Origin: a virus
Length of the DNA: 64,000 bases
Strand: one strand, 5' to 3'
Virus record (IMG/VR): IMGVR_UViG_3300023180_007965
Span: 20,455 to 84,454 of that record
Shown here: positions 15,531-23,022 of the stretch, piece after piece
Numbering within the stretch: position 1 is the first letter of the stretch
Layout of the letters: every line of letters starts with the position of its first letter
The notes under the pieces: generated by a model
What the model was told of the DNA's origin: nothing
Seen by the model: the letters and a program-made list of their open reading frames with translations, nothing else
The model's database searches: none
Position numbers and translations under genes: made by a program

Positions 15531-16934
15531 ATGTGTGGAATAATAATTACGAAAACTCCAGGTGAGGATGTTTTAGACTCTATTAAACATAGGGGGATTG
15601 AGAAAACTGTGGTTGTGAAAAACGGACTCAGTATTTGTCACCACAGGCTCCCAATTCAAACATCTGATGGTGATAATTGGAATCAGCCTATAGAGGTAGC
15701 AGACGGCATTTATTTGCTGTTTAATGGTGAGATATTTAACTATGACACAGTAAGGTTTGATTCTGATATAGAATATCTAACCAACTTATTTAGAAGATAC
15801 CGAGGCGGGAGTTTTGAGATGTTCTGCTCTCTTTTTATTCCTATTATACAAACTTGGGATGGATTTTGGGCAATTACAATCTATGATTCTTCAACCAACG
15901 ATATAATTGCATTTACGGATCCTTTGGGTAGAAAATGTCTTTATTACAATTCACTTGGTGAAATTGCATCCGAGATTAAGCCTTTGGTTTATGAGAATTC
16001 CCAGATCGATGAATCTTTTATTAGTACTGTGAGAAAGTGGGGGTACAACACCGATGAAAGAACACCATACAGCGACATTAAAAGGATCCTACCGAACAAC
16101 ATTTATCACTTTAATTTAGATAAAACTCCTGAGTTTAAAAATGTTTATCAAACTTACTATAAGGGTTTTGACTACCCAATTCAAGAATTGGTTGGTAAAG
16201 ATTATGATGCCCATATGGAATGGCTTTGGTCTAAAATGTTCGAGTCTGTTAGGAATAGATTGATCTCTAAAGATTATCCGATTTCACTTCTAATCTCAGG
16301 GGGGCTTGATTCTTCAATTATTGCATCAATTCTCAATGAGCTTGGTGCTGATGTTAGGTGGTTTAGTATTGAGAATGGCGAGAAGGAGTTTGTTGACATT
16401 CTCGCTTCAAAGCTCGGTAAAGAGGTTTCCTTTTTGGACTATTCAATGGATGAATCTATGAATGAAAAAATCTACAAGAAGTGGAACGAATCACCGATAG
16501 ATCTGGGTTCTGTAATACCGCAATACCACTTATTTGATGCGGTAAAAAGATTTGGTGGATATCGTATAGTTCTTTCTGGTGATGGTGCTGATGAGCTATT
16601 TGGAGGGTATAAAAGAATACACGAATATGATTCTCAAAAGTCAGATGTTTTTGATGAGCTTTCATACTACCACTTGCCTAGGCTTGATAAAATGTCTATG
16701 GCGCATACACTTGAGTTAAGAAGCCCATTTTTAAATCTTGATCTAGTAAGGTTTGCTTTACATCTTCCCCTTGAATGGAGAAAGGACAAAAAAATTCTTA
16801 AGGACACTTTTGCACCGTTACTCCCCGATGAGATTATTAATCGTAAGAAGGCACCACTAAAAAATCCGAAGATAAAGGAGGATAAAATTGCATATAGATA
16901 TAAAGCAGTTGATCTTTTTCTAGGTAATAGATAA
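15531..16934 (+). CDS. asnB: Asparagine synthetase (glutamine-hydrolysing), AsnB-type
   Basis: The protein begins MCG, giving the Cys2 nucleophile of the class-II glutaminase domain; HHRLPI and FNGEIFN are further glutaminase motifs. The synthetase domain has the ATP pyrophosphatase loop SGGLDSS (256-262) and SGDGADELFGGYKR (349-362). The enzyme makes asparagine from aspartate, glutamine and ATP, but related proteins amidate other carboxylates. It is 467 residues long, shorter than E. coli AsnB (about 554), with loss mostly between and after the motifs; all key residues appear intact. Its start codon directly abuts the kinase stop. With a glycosyltransferase-like gene and a kinase alongside, it could support nucleotide/amino-acid supply or amidation of a surface glycan; the choice cannot be made from sequence. 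Confidence 0.9.
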   Translation: MCGIIITKTPGEDVLDSIKHRGIEKTVVVKNGLSICHHRLPIQTSDGDNWNQPIEVADGIYLLFNGEIFNYDTVRFDSDIEYLTNLFRRYRGGSFEMFCSLFIPIIQTWDGFWAITIYDSSTNDIIAFTDPLGRKCLYYNSLGEIASEIKPLVYENSQIDESFISTVRKWGYNTDERTPYSDIKRILPNNIYHFNLDKTPEFKNVYQTYYKGFDYPIQELVGKDYDAHMEWLWSKMFESVRNRLISKDYPISLLISGGLDSSIIASILNELGADVRWFSIENGEKEFVDILASKLGKEVSFLDYSMDESMNEKIYKKWNESPIDLGSVIPQYHLFDAVKRFGGYRIVLSGDGADELFGGYKRIHEYDSQKSDVFDELSYYHLPRLDKMSMAHTLELRSPFLNLDLVRFALHLPLEWRKDKKILKDTFAPLLPDEIINRKKAPLKNPKIKEDKIAYRYKAVDLFLGNR

Positions 16935-16949
16935 ATTACTTCTTGGAGC

Positions 16950-16960
16950 GATATATAAAG
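16950..16960 (+). promoter_or_regulatory. Late-promoter-like motif GATATATAAAG, flanked by a 6-bp inverted repeat
   Basis: Exact consensus copy, 14 bases before the ATG at 16975. It lies between TTGGAG (16943-16948) and CTCCAA (16968-16973), a perfect 6-bp inverted repeat. It would drive the two tagged head-protein genes downstream. Confidence 0.6.
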
Positions 16961-16974
16961 AAAAAATCTCCAAA

Positions 16975-17655
16975 ATGGCTAATAATATTAAATCCTTTGA
17001 GGATTTTAAATCTGATATAGCTCAGGAAGTAAACGAGAGCTGGTTCTCTGATATACTTGGGTATGCTGGAGGTGCATTTAGCGATGTTCTAAAAGGTAAA
17101 GCATCTGCTTACCTTATGAGTTTCTTTGGTATTGGTGAGCAATCTATATTTAGTAAACTTGTACAGAACTTTGTAGAACAAATTCCAATTGCAGATTTAA
17201 CCAAAATTATATTTGCTGGTAAGGCAAATTCTGCTTACCTTGCTCCAAAAATGGCTGACGCAACTATAGAATTCCTTTCTGAGAAAGGTCTAGACGGGAT
17301 AGCAGAGGATCTCCATATAGAGCCTTCTGGATGGATTTACAGGACATTATCAGAGATAATAAGCAACCAAGCAAGAAGGGAAAATTTCAGGGAATCCTTG
17401 GTTAAATTTTACTTGCAAGCATTTAATGGATTTGAAAGTCCTGATGTCGAGGAATTTAAAAGTTCTTTATCTTCCATGGATAAAAGAAGTCTGGAAAGGG
17501 GTCTAGAGGATGCTTCCAGAAGATCTGGTGCTGATTTAGATGTGGCATCTAGCGAAGCTGGAAGGGATATGGTTACTGACTTTTTATCTGGATTAGCTGG
17601 TGATGGTCAATCAATGCAATCTCTCGGATTAAGTACTGGGGGAACAATACAATAA
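16975..17655 (+). CDS. Tagged head protein, function unknown
   Basis: This 226-residue protein begins MANNIKSFEDFKSDIAQEVNES. It has F8-E-D-F11 and a VNE|S site at 19-22, the clearest example of the tag-plus-site arrangement in the window. After the presumed cut, residues 23-110 contain glycine-rich and hydrophobic segments (GYAGGAFSDVL, YLMSFFGIG) that could be membrane-active. The C-terminal part is charged, then Gly/Ser-rich. It has its own late-promoter motif. I infer a packaged internal protein, perhaps one that meets the host membrane during DNA delivery; no family is recognised. Confidence 0.58.
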   Translation: MANNIKSFEDFKSDIAQEVNESWFSDILGYAGGAFSDVLKGKASAYLMSFFGIGEQSIFSKLVQNFVEQIPIADLTKIIFAGKANSAYLAPKMADATIEFLSEKGLDGIAEDLHIEPSGWIYRTLSEIISNQARRENFRESLVKFYLQAFNGFESPDVEEFKSSLSSMDKRSLERGLEDASRRSGADLDVASSEAGRDMVTDFLSGLAGDGQSMQSLGLSTGGTIQ

Positions 17656-17668
17656 AAATACTAATATC

Positions 17669-18034
17669 ATGAATATAAATGACGTAGCAAAGAGAGAGGT
17701 TTTAGACTTTGATCAATTTAAGAAAAAGGTACACGACGAAACATACAAACCATTCGCTGCTGAAAATCAAGAAGGTGGTGAAGGAAAGACTGGACTACAT
17801 AGGATAAAAAGAGAGCCTGCTTACGATTGGGTTGGCTATGCTGATGCAGTATTTAGCCCAGAAAAAGCGGGAATCGAGGTTCCTGGATATAATGCTGATG
17901 GTGACAGAGAGTACAACATTGCAAATGCTGGTCCTTCTATAGTAAATGCCCCAAATTCTTCTATCTCTGGATTGGGAGAATCTGAAACACCAGTTAATGA
18001 ATCGTTTTCAATTAAGAGGTTAGAAGATTTCTAA
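17669..18034 (+). CDS. Small tagged head protein, function unknown
   Basis: This 121-residue protein has an N-terminal VLDFDQFKKKVHDET (11-25), again F-x-x-F followed by an x-D-E site, and ends with PVNESFSIKRLEDF. Site- and tag-like elements are therefore present at both ends. The middle is polar, with a Pro/Gly/Asn-rich low-complexity stretch. It is co-transcribed with the upstream tagged gene (gap 13 bases) and followed by a strong terminator. A small internal head protein is the simplest reading. Confidence 0.55.
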   Translation: MNINDVAKREVLDFDQFKKKVHDETYKPFAAENQEGGEGKTGLHRIKREPAYDWVGYADAVFSPEKAGIEVPGYNADGDREYNIANAGPSIVNAPNSSISGLGESETPVNESFSIKRLEDF

Positions 18035-18060
18035 CATAACCGGTTTTGATAAATCTTATA

Positions 18061-18092
18061 AGACAAGTTTCACCCGAAACTTGTCTTTTTTT
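18061..18092 (+). terminator. Strong intrinsic terminator after the tagged head-protein pair
   Basis: AGACAAGTTTC (18061-18071) pairs perfectly with GAAACTTGTCT (18076-18086) around the loop ACCC, and a run of seven T residues ends at 18092. Confidence 0.92.
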
Positions 18093-18111
18093 ATGTAATA
18101 TAAAAAAACAA

Positions 18112-18123
18112 AGATCCGGATCT
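18112..18123 (+). repeat. 12-base perfect palindrome just before a start codon
   Basis: AGATCCGGATCT is self-complementary over 12 bases and ends 4 bases before the ATG at 18128. It could be a protein-binding site or occlude the start in the mRNA. No late-promoter consensus lies in this gap, though ATGTAATATAAAA upstream is AT-rich. Confidence 0.5.
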
Positions 18124-18127
18124 CACA

Positions 18128-18796
18128 ATGAATATTAAATTAGTTCACATACTGACAGAGCCCGAAACAAGAAGAGAGCAAGCTTCAATAAACTCCTTAT
18201 CTCCACTTGGAGAAATGTGCTTAACTTATCAACAACAGGTTAATGAGAGATACAAGGGTGAAGCATGGAAGGAAGTTCCTGCTCTTTCCCAATCCCCTGC
18301 TACAAACCATGGACCTGGACACTATGGTGCTTTCCAATCCTTCAAGAAAGCAATGTTAGAGAATTTCTCGGATGATTTGGATGCTTTGGTTTTATGCGAG
18401 TGCGATTGTGTTCTTGAATGCTCCCACGAAGACTTTATGAATAAGCTGAAGAGGGGTATTGATTTCTGTAATAGGAATGACCTTAAATACCTTTCTCTGG
18501 GTTCCAGATTTGTTAACGGTGTTTTACAGTCCCCAGAGATCGATTCTGATGATGAATACAAAGACTTTTATGTTACCAATAAGGTGATCTTGGCTCACTG
18601 TATTGTTCTCCCCGCATCTTCTAGGGATCTTATCCTAGGTGCCCTTGATAAATTCAGTTGGGATAGTCCGGACATCTGGTTTAATGAAGCTTTGTGGAAG
18701 TCTGGTATAAATAGATTTGGTATTGTAAAAGAAAGGCTTGCTAGACAGCACGAGGGCATCTCGCTTATAGATAATGTCTGGAAGGAGTCTCAGTAA
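18128..18796 (+). CDS. Glycosyltransferase-like protein (GT-A type, tentative)
   Basis: This 222-residue protein has HYGAFQSFKKAML (about 65-77), then LDALVLCECDCVLE (about 84-97). In GT-A families this order (a Gly-Ala-helix, then a hydrophobic strand ending in acidic residues) forms the sugar-nucleotide and metal site. Near the C-terminus, SWDSPDIWFNEAL and RLARQHEGIS resemble the acceptor-side region of lipopolysaccharide-type glycosyltransferases. It stands alone after a terminator and converges with a reverse-strand gene whose stop codon abuts its own. Substrate unknown; modification of host surface sugars, phage DNA or virion proteins are all possible. Confidence 0.5.
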   Translation: MNIKLVHILTEPETRREQASINSLSPLGEMCLTYQQQVNERYKGEAWKEVPALSQSPATNHGPGHYGAFQSFKKAMLENFSDDLDALVLCECDCVLECSHEDFMNKLKRGIDFCNRNDLKYLSLGSRFVNGVLQSPEIDSDDEYKDFYVTNKVILAHCIVLPASSRDLILGALDKFSWDSPDIWFNEALWKSGINRFGIVKERLARQHEGISLIDNVWKESQ

Positions 18797-19525
18797 TTAC
18801 CTTCTTTCCCTCTCTTCCTTACTTACCTCTCTTATGAATAGCTCCTTTGCTATCTTTAATGTTACTGAATCCTCAGTAAAATCTTCGTATATCTCCATCA
18901 CATTAACTGCAGGATCAATGTGTCTATCTAGATCCATTGCTTCTAATATTTCGTTAACTATGAATTCATAGGACATTGAAAAATAACTGTTCCTTAGGAA
19001 AACCCTTTTCATTAATGTTCCTTGTGGTCCACTGTTATTCTTTCCGTTTTGCCACCAGTAAGCGATTATATTGTCTGTTGCCATGTTTCTAAAGATCAGT
19101 ATACCACTATCTTTGTTTTTTACATCCCCAAATTTCCCTAGAGAAAATGCTTTGATCCTGCTTTCGATGTTCTTCCAGAGTTCCATACCGAGGTCTGCAT
19201 ATTTATAGAGGATGTTAAGTGACATCTCTATGATTTTGAAAATTTCTTCGTTCTCAAAATCCTCTATTTCAGAATTTTCGTAATACTCAACCAGTTTTTT
19301 AATATTTAATGGTAGATCTTCTGGTATCTGATTAAATTCGTTTTCAATCCAGACTTTAATTGAAGTGATTTCCTTGATCATTGAGAATATTCTCTTTATG
19401 GGATAATAAATATCCTCCTCTGCAATGTCCTTGTTTACAGTGGATAGAAAATCTAATAAAACGTATTGTTTGTATTCTTGATCGATTGGATGTTCGATGA
19501 ACCATGTGGGTTTAATATCTTTCAT
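18797..19525 (-). CDS. Reverse-strand protein of unknown function
   Basis: This 242-residue protein starts MKDIKPTWFIEHPIDQEYKQ from an ATG at 19525-19523 on the reverse strand. It is largely helical and acidic in its first half and has WWQNGKNNSGPQG near residue 168. No catalytic or binding motif is recognised. It ends directly against the convergent glycosyltransferase-like gene (stop codons adjacent) and is preceded by a reverse-strand copy of the late-promoter-like motif 25 bases before its start. It is one of only three reverse-strand genes in the window, so it may have a different expression time or be a recent insertion. Confidence 0.6.
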   Translation of the reverse strand: MKDIKPTWFIEHPIDQEYKQYVLLDFLSTVNKDIAEEDIYYPIKRIFSMIKEITSIKVWIENEFNQIPEDLPLNIKKLVEYYENSEIEDFENEEIFKIIEMSLNILYKYADLGMELWKNIESRIKAFSLGKFGDVKNKDSGILIFRNMATDNIIAYWWQNGKNNSGPQGTLMKRVFLRNSYFSMSYEFIVNEILEAMDLDRHIDPAVNVMEIYEDFTEDSVTLKIAKELFIREVSKEERERR

Positions 19526-19549
19526 GGTAAAGAAGAATTATGTTTGATA

Positions 19550-19559
19550 TTCTATATAT
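19550..19559 (-). promoter_or_regulatory. Reverse-strand late-promoter-like motif (ATATATAGAA)
   Basis: Read on the reverse strand, ATATATAGAA matches the end of the copy at 9377 and ends 25 bases before the reverse gene's ATG. It stands back to back with the forward motif at 19609. Confidence 0.42.
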
Positions 19560-19608
19560 TATCCCCGGGGTATACTTCTGGACTTTTAAAGAACCCATTT
19601 TAGGTTGT

Positions 19609-19619
19609 GATATATAATA
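19609..19619 (+). promoter_or_regulatory. Late-promoter-like motif GATATATAATA
   Basis: It ends 21 bases before the ATG at 19641 in a 115-base divergent gap. The gap also contains CCCCGGGG (19563-19570), a GC palindrome that stands out in this AT-rich sequence. Confidence 0.5.
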
Positions 19620-19640
19620 CATAAAAATAGTGGTCCCATC

Positions 19641-20078
19641 ATGCCAAGAATAGACGATTATATTTCATTCAGCTCCAATAAGAAAAACAACGTTTCTAGC
19701 GAGTTTATCTTTTCAAAAGAACTGGGCTTGTTAGACGTTGAGGTTGTTAATAGGCCTCCTGAGATTTCTGATGTTGATTCGTTAGAATGTGAAATTGAAT
19801 ACAAGGTTGGCATAGAAAGAAGAAAAGATGGGATACAGGACCTGAACTTTTCTATAGAGGAAATAGAACTTGAAATTAAAGTCGACGATTATCCAAACGA
19901 ACAGAAGGAATTTGAATTTGATATAGTACCAGATGTAAACATCGCTATTCCTTCCATTGTAATCCAGAAGGGGTCGAGATTAGTCCCAACAGATCCTTCT
20001 TTTGCAAGAATTGATATGAGAAAGTCGATGAATCCCAAAGACTTCAGAATCCAAATACTCTTTGGAACCAATGAATAA
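19641..20078 (+). CDS. Hypothetical protein
   Basis: This 145-residue acidic protein begins MPRIDDYISFSSNKKN. Alternating hydrophobic and acidic residues in its middle (EIELEIKVDD) suggest beta-strands. No motif is recognised. It follows a late-promoter motif and overlaps the next gene by 8 bases, starting a run of tightly coupled genes that lead to the tail module. A structural or assembly role is possible. Confidence 0.55.
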   Translation: MPRIDDYISFSSNKKNNVSSEFIFSKELGLLDVEVVNRPPEISDVDSLECEIEYKVGIERRKDGIQDLNFSIEEIELEIKVDDYPNEQKEFEFDIVPDVNIAIPSIVIQKGSRLVPTDPSFARIDMRKSMNPKDFRIQILFGTNE

Positions 20079-20988
20079 AGCACTTAAATTTGGCCAGTTT
20101 GGGAGAATTTTTGAATCTCTGGGGATATCTAAAAAGGATGTTGGACTAATTGGTCCAAATATGTCTGGCGAAATAAAGCTTAGAATACCTAATCCTGGTA
20201 TCACATTAAAGAGAATAGACGATGGTGATAACTTTACTTTTCAAATGGGTGAGAAGTCTTGTTCGGTGCCTAAAAAATATGTAGGTCTCACCACTCAACC
20301 TGGGTATGACATTATTTCCTTTGATACTAATATGAACTGGTTCAGGGAAGACGATAATGGTGAAAAAATTTCGGATATCATAGAGGAATATGTTTCTTCT
20401 CAGTATAAAGAACTTTCAAAGGTTGCTAATCAACTTGAGGATGATGCTAATATGATTTTAGATATTTTGGGTATTAAGGAGGATGTAAAAACATTTAATT
20501 CTAATTCACCCTTACAAATGGACGGGCAAATTTCAAATGGGATGGAATTTGAAATTGAAAAGGAGAAACCGGAAGACTTATTTAAGAAGATCTTTATTTA
20601 TAAAACTACTGATGAGATACATCCTTTGATTTCTATAAAAAGAAAAGGCGGCAGATTTAATTGTGTTTATAGAACTCCAAAGGGAAATTTTGAATGTAAA
20701 CATGATTCTATTAAGGGAATGCTTGATAACCCAGTTGATAAGTATTTGCTCTCTGTGTGTAACGGAGGAGACAATAATAAAAATCAAAGGGATCTCGTGG
20801 ACCACCTCATGAAGCTTTTTAAGTATCATTCCTGGGATAAATCCTCTTCACCAAAGAAGGATGATAAGCATCTTGATGAAAGGAGGGAGATTAAAAAGGT
20901 AATGAACATTCTTAAAAATACTATTCCTGAACAGCACATTGAGGAAATGTATTCTGATGCTAGATCCAAATTTCTGGGTAATTCATAG
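20071..20988 (+). CDS. Hypothetical protein with possible capsid-targeting-like N-terminus
   Basis: This protein has 305 residues from the ATG at 20071, which overlaps the previous stop; a TTG three codons earlier is less likely. The start MNKALKFGQFGRIFESLG has F7-G-Q-F10 and an IFE|S site, similar to the tags of the head proteins, so it may be packaged. The rest combines a beta-rich N-terminal region (about 35-95) with helices, including a C-terminal lysine-rich region. No known domain is recognised. It is followed by a 119-base gap with no clear feature. Confidence 0.52.
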   Translation: MNKALKFGQFGRIFESLGISKKDVGLIGPNMSGEIKLRIPNPGITLKRIDDGDNFTFQMGEKSCSVPKKYVGLTTQPGYDIISFDTNMNWFREDDNGEKISDIIEEYVSSQYKELSKVANQLEDDANMILDILGIKEDVKTFNSNSPLQMDGQISNGMEFEIEKEKPEDLFKKIFIYKTTDEIHPLISIKRKGGRFNCVYRTPKGNFECKHDSIKGMLDNPVDKYLLSVCNGGDNNKNQRDLVDHLMKLFKYHSWDKSSSPKKDDKHLDERREIKKVMNILKNTIPEQHIEEMYSDARSKFLGNS

Positions 20989-21107
20989 AACCCGGAACAC
21001 TTTTGTACATTTTCCATATAATTTTTAAATCTAGCAATGCTGCCCAGTGAATTGTTTTTACACATACCTTTTCGATTTTCGATTAACCTCTTAATGATTG
21101 AAAGTAA

Positions 21108-21773
21108 ATGGGATGGCTGAGCCGAATATTTAAGAAGAAAAAAAAGATGGATCTAAAGGAAAAAACTTTACCTGAGATTAAAGAAGAACTCTCCAAGGTC
21201 GATTTTCAATGGATTAAGGGAGACAAGATGGGCAACATCGAAAAATTTGATGGTGTCACAACGGACGAATCCACTGGGATGACCTTTATTGATTTTAAAG
21301 GAGGAGGAAGAATTAACCTGGAGCTTTTGGAAGAATATCTTGAATCCTTTCCTGCTTCAAAGGTCGACTTTGGTGATACACAAATTTCTCCTGACGTTCC
21401 GGTAAATCCGTTGCCAAAAGATGTTCAGACACAGCCTGCTGCTTCTAAGAGAAATACAGTTTCTTCGGTAGCACTTGAAGAATCTCCGATATATAAGCTA
21501 CTTAAGCAGCAAAAGGAGAATTGGGTAAATGTGAATATTTCCCTAAAATTAAATCTCCCGCCAAAGAGTCTTTATAATGTTCTTATAAGTTCTTTTGATG
21601 GTGCAAACGAGGAAATAATAAATTATGTTACCGAGGGTATTGATATTGAGGATATTAGGTCTGCTTTAGCAGAATCTATTACCAGCTATTATGATGCTTC
21701 TCAAAAGTCAACAAGTCAAAGAGTTAAGAACAAGAAAGAAGAAAACAAACCGGTAGAGGATGGAAACGAATAA
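21108..21773 (+). CDS. Hypothetical protein with basic N-terminus
   Basis: This 221-residue protein begins MGWLSRIFKKKKKMDL, a short amphipathic/basic head that could touch membrane or nucleic acid. Residues 20-90 look like a small alpha/beta domain, 95-125 is a Pro/Gln/Ser-rich linker, and the C-terminal part is helical with a highly charged tail. No family is recognised. It overlaps the Nudix gene by 14 bases, so the two are probably co-translated. Confidence 0.55.
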   Translation: MGWLSRIFKKKKKMDLKEKTLPEIKEELSKVDFQWIKGDKMGNIEKFDGVTTDESTGMTFIDFKGGGRINLELLEEYLESFPASKVDFGDTQISPDVPVNPLPKDVQTQPAASKRNTVSSVALEESPIYKLLKQQKENWVNVNISLKLNLPPKSLYNVLISSFDGANEEIINYVTEGIDIEDIRSALAESITSYYDASQKSTSQRVKNKKEENKPVEDGNE

Positions 21774-22338
21774 AGTCTTATACGAAACACCTGGCCTAAA
21801 TTTAGTCGAAAGGGATGGTAGAATTGGTGTAGTCCCAACATTTATGAATGTTGTTGTAATGCCATTTATATCTGATGAGCAAGGACTCCCTTTGGCAATT
21901 GGTGTTTTAAAGGAGCCAAATCCTTTTAGAGAAGGTGGTATGACAGTGTCTCTTATCACAGGAACAAGTGACGACGAGGATCCTGATCTATTAACTACAG
22001 CAAAAAGAGAACTTATGGAAGAAAGTGGATTCCAAGCGGATGAAAATGAAAGGTGGTACTATCTTGGTTCCGTTACGTCATCTAAGTTTGTCGACCATGA
22101 ACAACCTTGCTTTGCAGTAGATGTCACTGGTTTACAAAAGGGTGAAGCAACAACAGACGGTAGTCCAGAAGAGCAGGAGATGGAATTTAAGTTTATTCCC
22201 GCTAATGATGTGGTAAAAGCTAAAGACATTTTCATCCCCGGTCTTTTTCTAAAGTTGTTTAAATATGTTCTTGGTATTGATATACAAGGATCTACCGAGG
22301 AATCTAAAGAGGATGCGTTTAAATTTTCAGCAGAATGA
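21760..22338 (+). CDS. Nudix hydrolase
   Basis: This 192-residue protein contains AKRELMEESGF (about 80-90), the REUxEExGU core of the Nudix box, preceded by the GTSDDEDPD loop. The upstream Glu of the box is shifted or replaced, while the metal-binding REL-EE part is intact. Nudix enzymes cleave nucleoside diphosphates linked to another group, such as ADP-ribose, NAD, capped RNA or oxidised dNTPs. The substrate cannot be told here. It overlaps genes on both sides, including an ATGA overlap with the next. Several T-even phages also carry Nudix enzymes, such as T4 NudE. Confidence 0.8.
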   Translation: METNKVLYETPGLNLVERDGRIGVVPTFMNVVVMPFISDEQGLPLAIGVLKEPNPFREGGMTVSLITGTSDDEDPDLLTTAKRELMEESGFQADENERWYYLGSVTSSKFVDHEQPCFAVDVTGLQKGEATTDGSPEEQEMEFKFIPANDVVKAKDIFIPGLFLKLFKYVLGIDIQGSTEESKEDAFKFSAE

Positions 22339-22676
22339 GTCAATCTAGAAGACAAAGAAGACAAATGGCCAAACAGTTTGGTCTACTAGGGAAAAATGAA
22401 TCCTTCGATGAAATGAGGGAAAGAATACGAAGAGCCCAGCAGATGGGACAGCAGATTCACCTAAAAAATCTTGAGAATAACAAGAACAGTCAAATAGAGG
22501 CTCAGAGAGCTAGAGAGGTTGCCATCCAGGAAGAAATAGCAAAAAATTTATCCACTGAGAAAGAGGATAATCCAGACGATACCGTTAAATTAAATACTAG
22601 TTCCTTTAATTTCTTAAAGGATGTAAATGAGGGTCCTCAGGCTTCTGGTGAAAAAGAAACCAAAGATAATGCCTAA
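22335..22676 (+). CDS. Small basic hypothetical protein
   Basis: This 113-residue protein, MSQSRRQRRQMAKQ..., has a strongly basic first 40 residues, then a long charged helix (NNKNSQIEAQRAREVAIQ) and an acidic C-terminus. It overlaps the Nudix stop by 4 bases (ATGA) and the next gene by 8. It could be a nucleic-acid-binding or assembly-chaperone type protein; no family is recognised. Confidence 0.52.
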   Translation: MSQSRRQRRQMAKQFGLLGKNESFDEMRERIRRAQQMGQQIHLKNLENNKNSQIEAQRAREVAIQEEIAKNLSTEKEDNPDDTVKLNTSSFNFLKDVNEGPQASGEKETKDNA

Positions 22677-23001
22677 GGAAATACCAGATACTAGATTTCT
22701 TCTTACATCAAGTTCTTTAAAAGAGGCCAAAAGAAAGTATTGCTCTGATAAAACCTATTATATTGTGGATATAGGAAAAATCATAAGGGAGCTCGGCTAT
22801 GATGTTAACGAGCTTTCCCCAGAATCAGAGTTTGTCATCAATTACGCAGTTCAGAAGAAAATAACCCAAGGAATATATAGTACAAGATGTAATGACATCT
22901 TGGTGGTGTATAGAAACATCTCACAAAGGTTTGCAGAAAACCTAAATCATTTCTTAGAAGAAATGGAAGAGGAGTTTGAATTCACCATCGAGGTAGAATG
23001 A
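22669..23001 (+). CDS. Small hypothetical protein
   Basis: This protein has 110 residues from the ATG at 22669, chosen because it overlaps the previous stop in the same style as its neighbours; an ATG at 22627 would add 14 basic residues. It reads as a compact alpha/beta protein (YYIVDIGKIIRELG, then ILVVYRNIS) with an acidic C-terminal helix. No motif is recognised. It directly precedes the tube/hub structural genes. Confidence 0.52.
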   Translation: MPKEIPDTRFLLTSSSLKEAKRKYCSDKTYYIVDIGKIIRELGYDVNELSPESEFVINYAVQKKITQGIYSTRCNDILVVYRNISQRFAENLNHFLEEMEEEFEFTIEVE

Positions 23002-23022
23002 AAAAAAATCTTGTCTATATAA

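Noticed and set aside
20989-21107. 119-base gap before the gene at 21108
   Set aside because: It holds no convincing promoter consensus, hairpin or small gene; nothing assigned.
21488-21497. GATATATAAG copy inside the 221-residue gene
   Set aside because: The nearest following gene start is more than 250 bases away and no good internal start follows; likely a chance match to Asp/Ile/Tyr/Lys codons.
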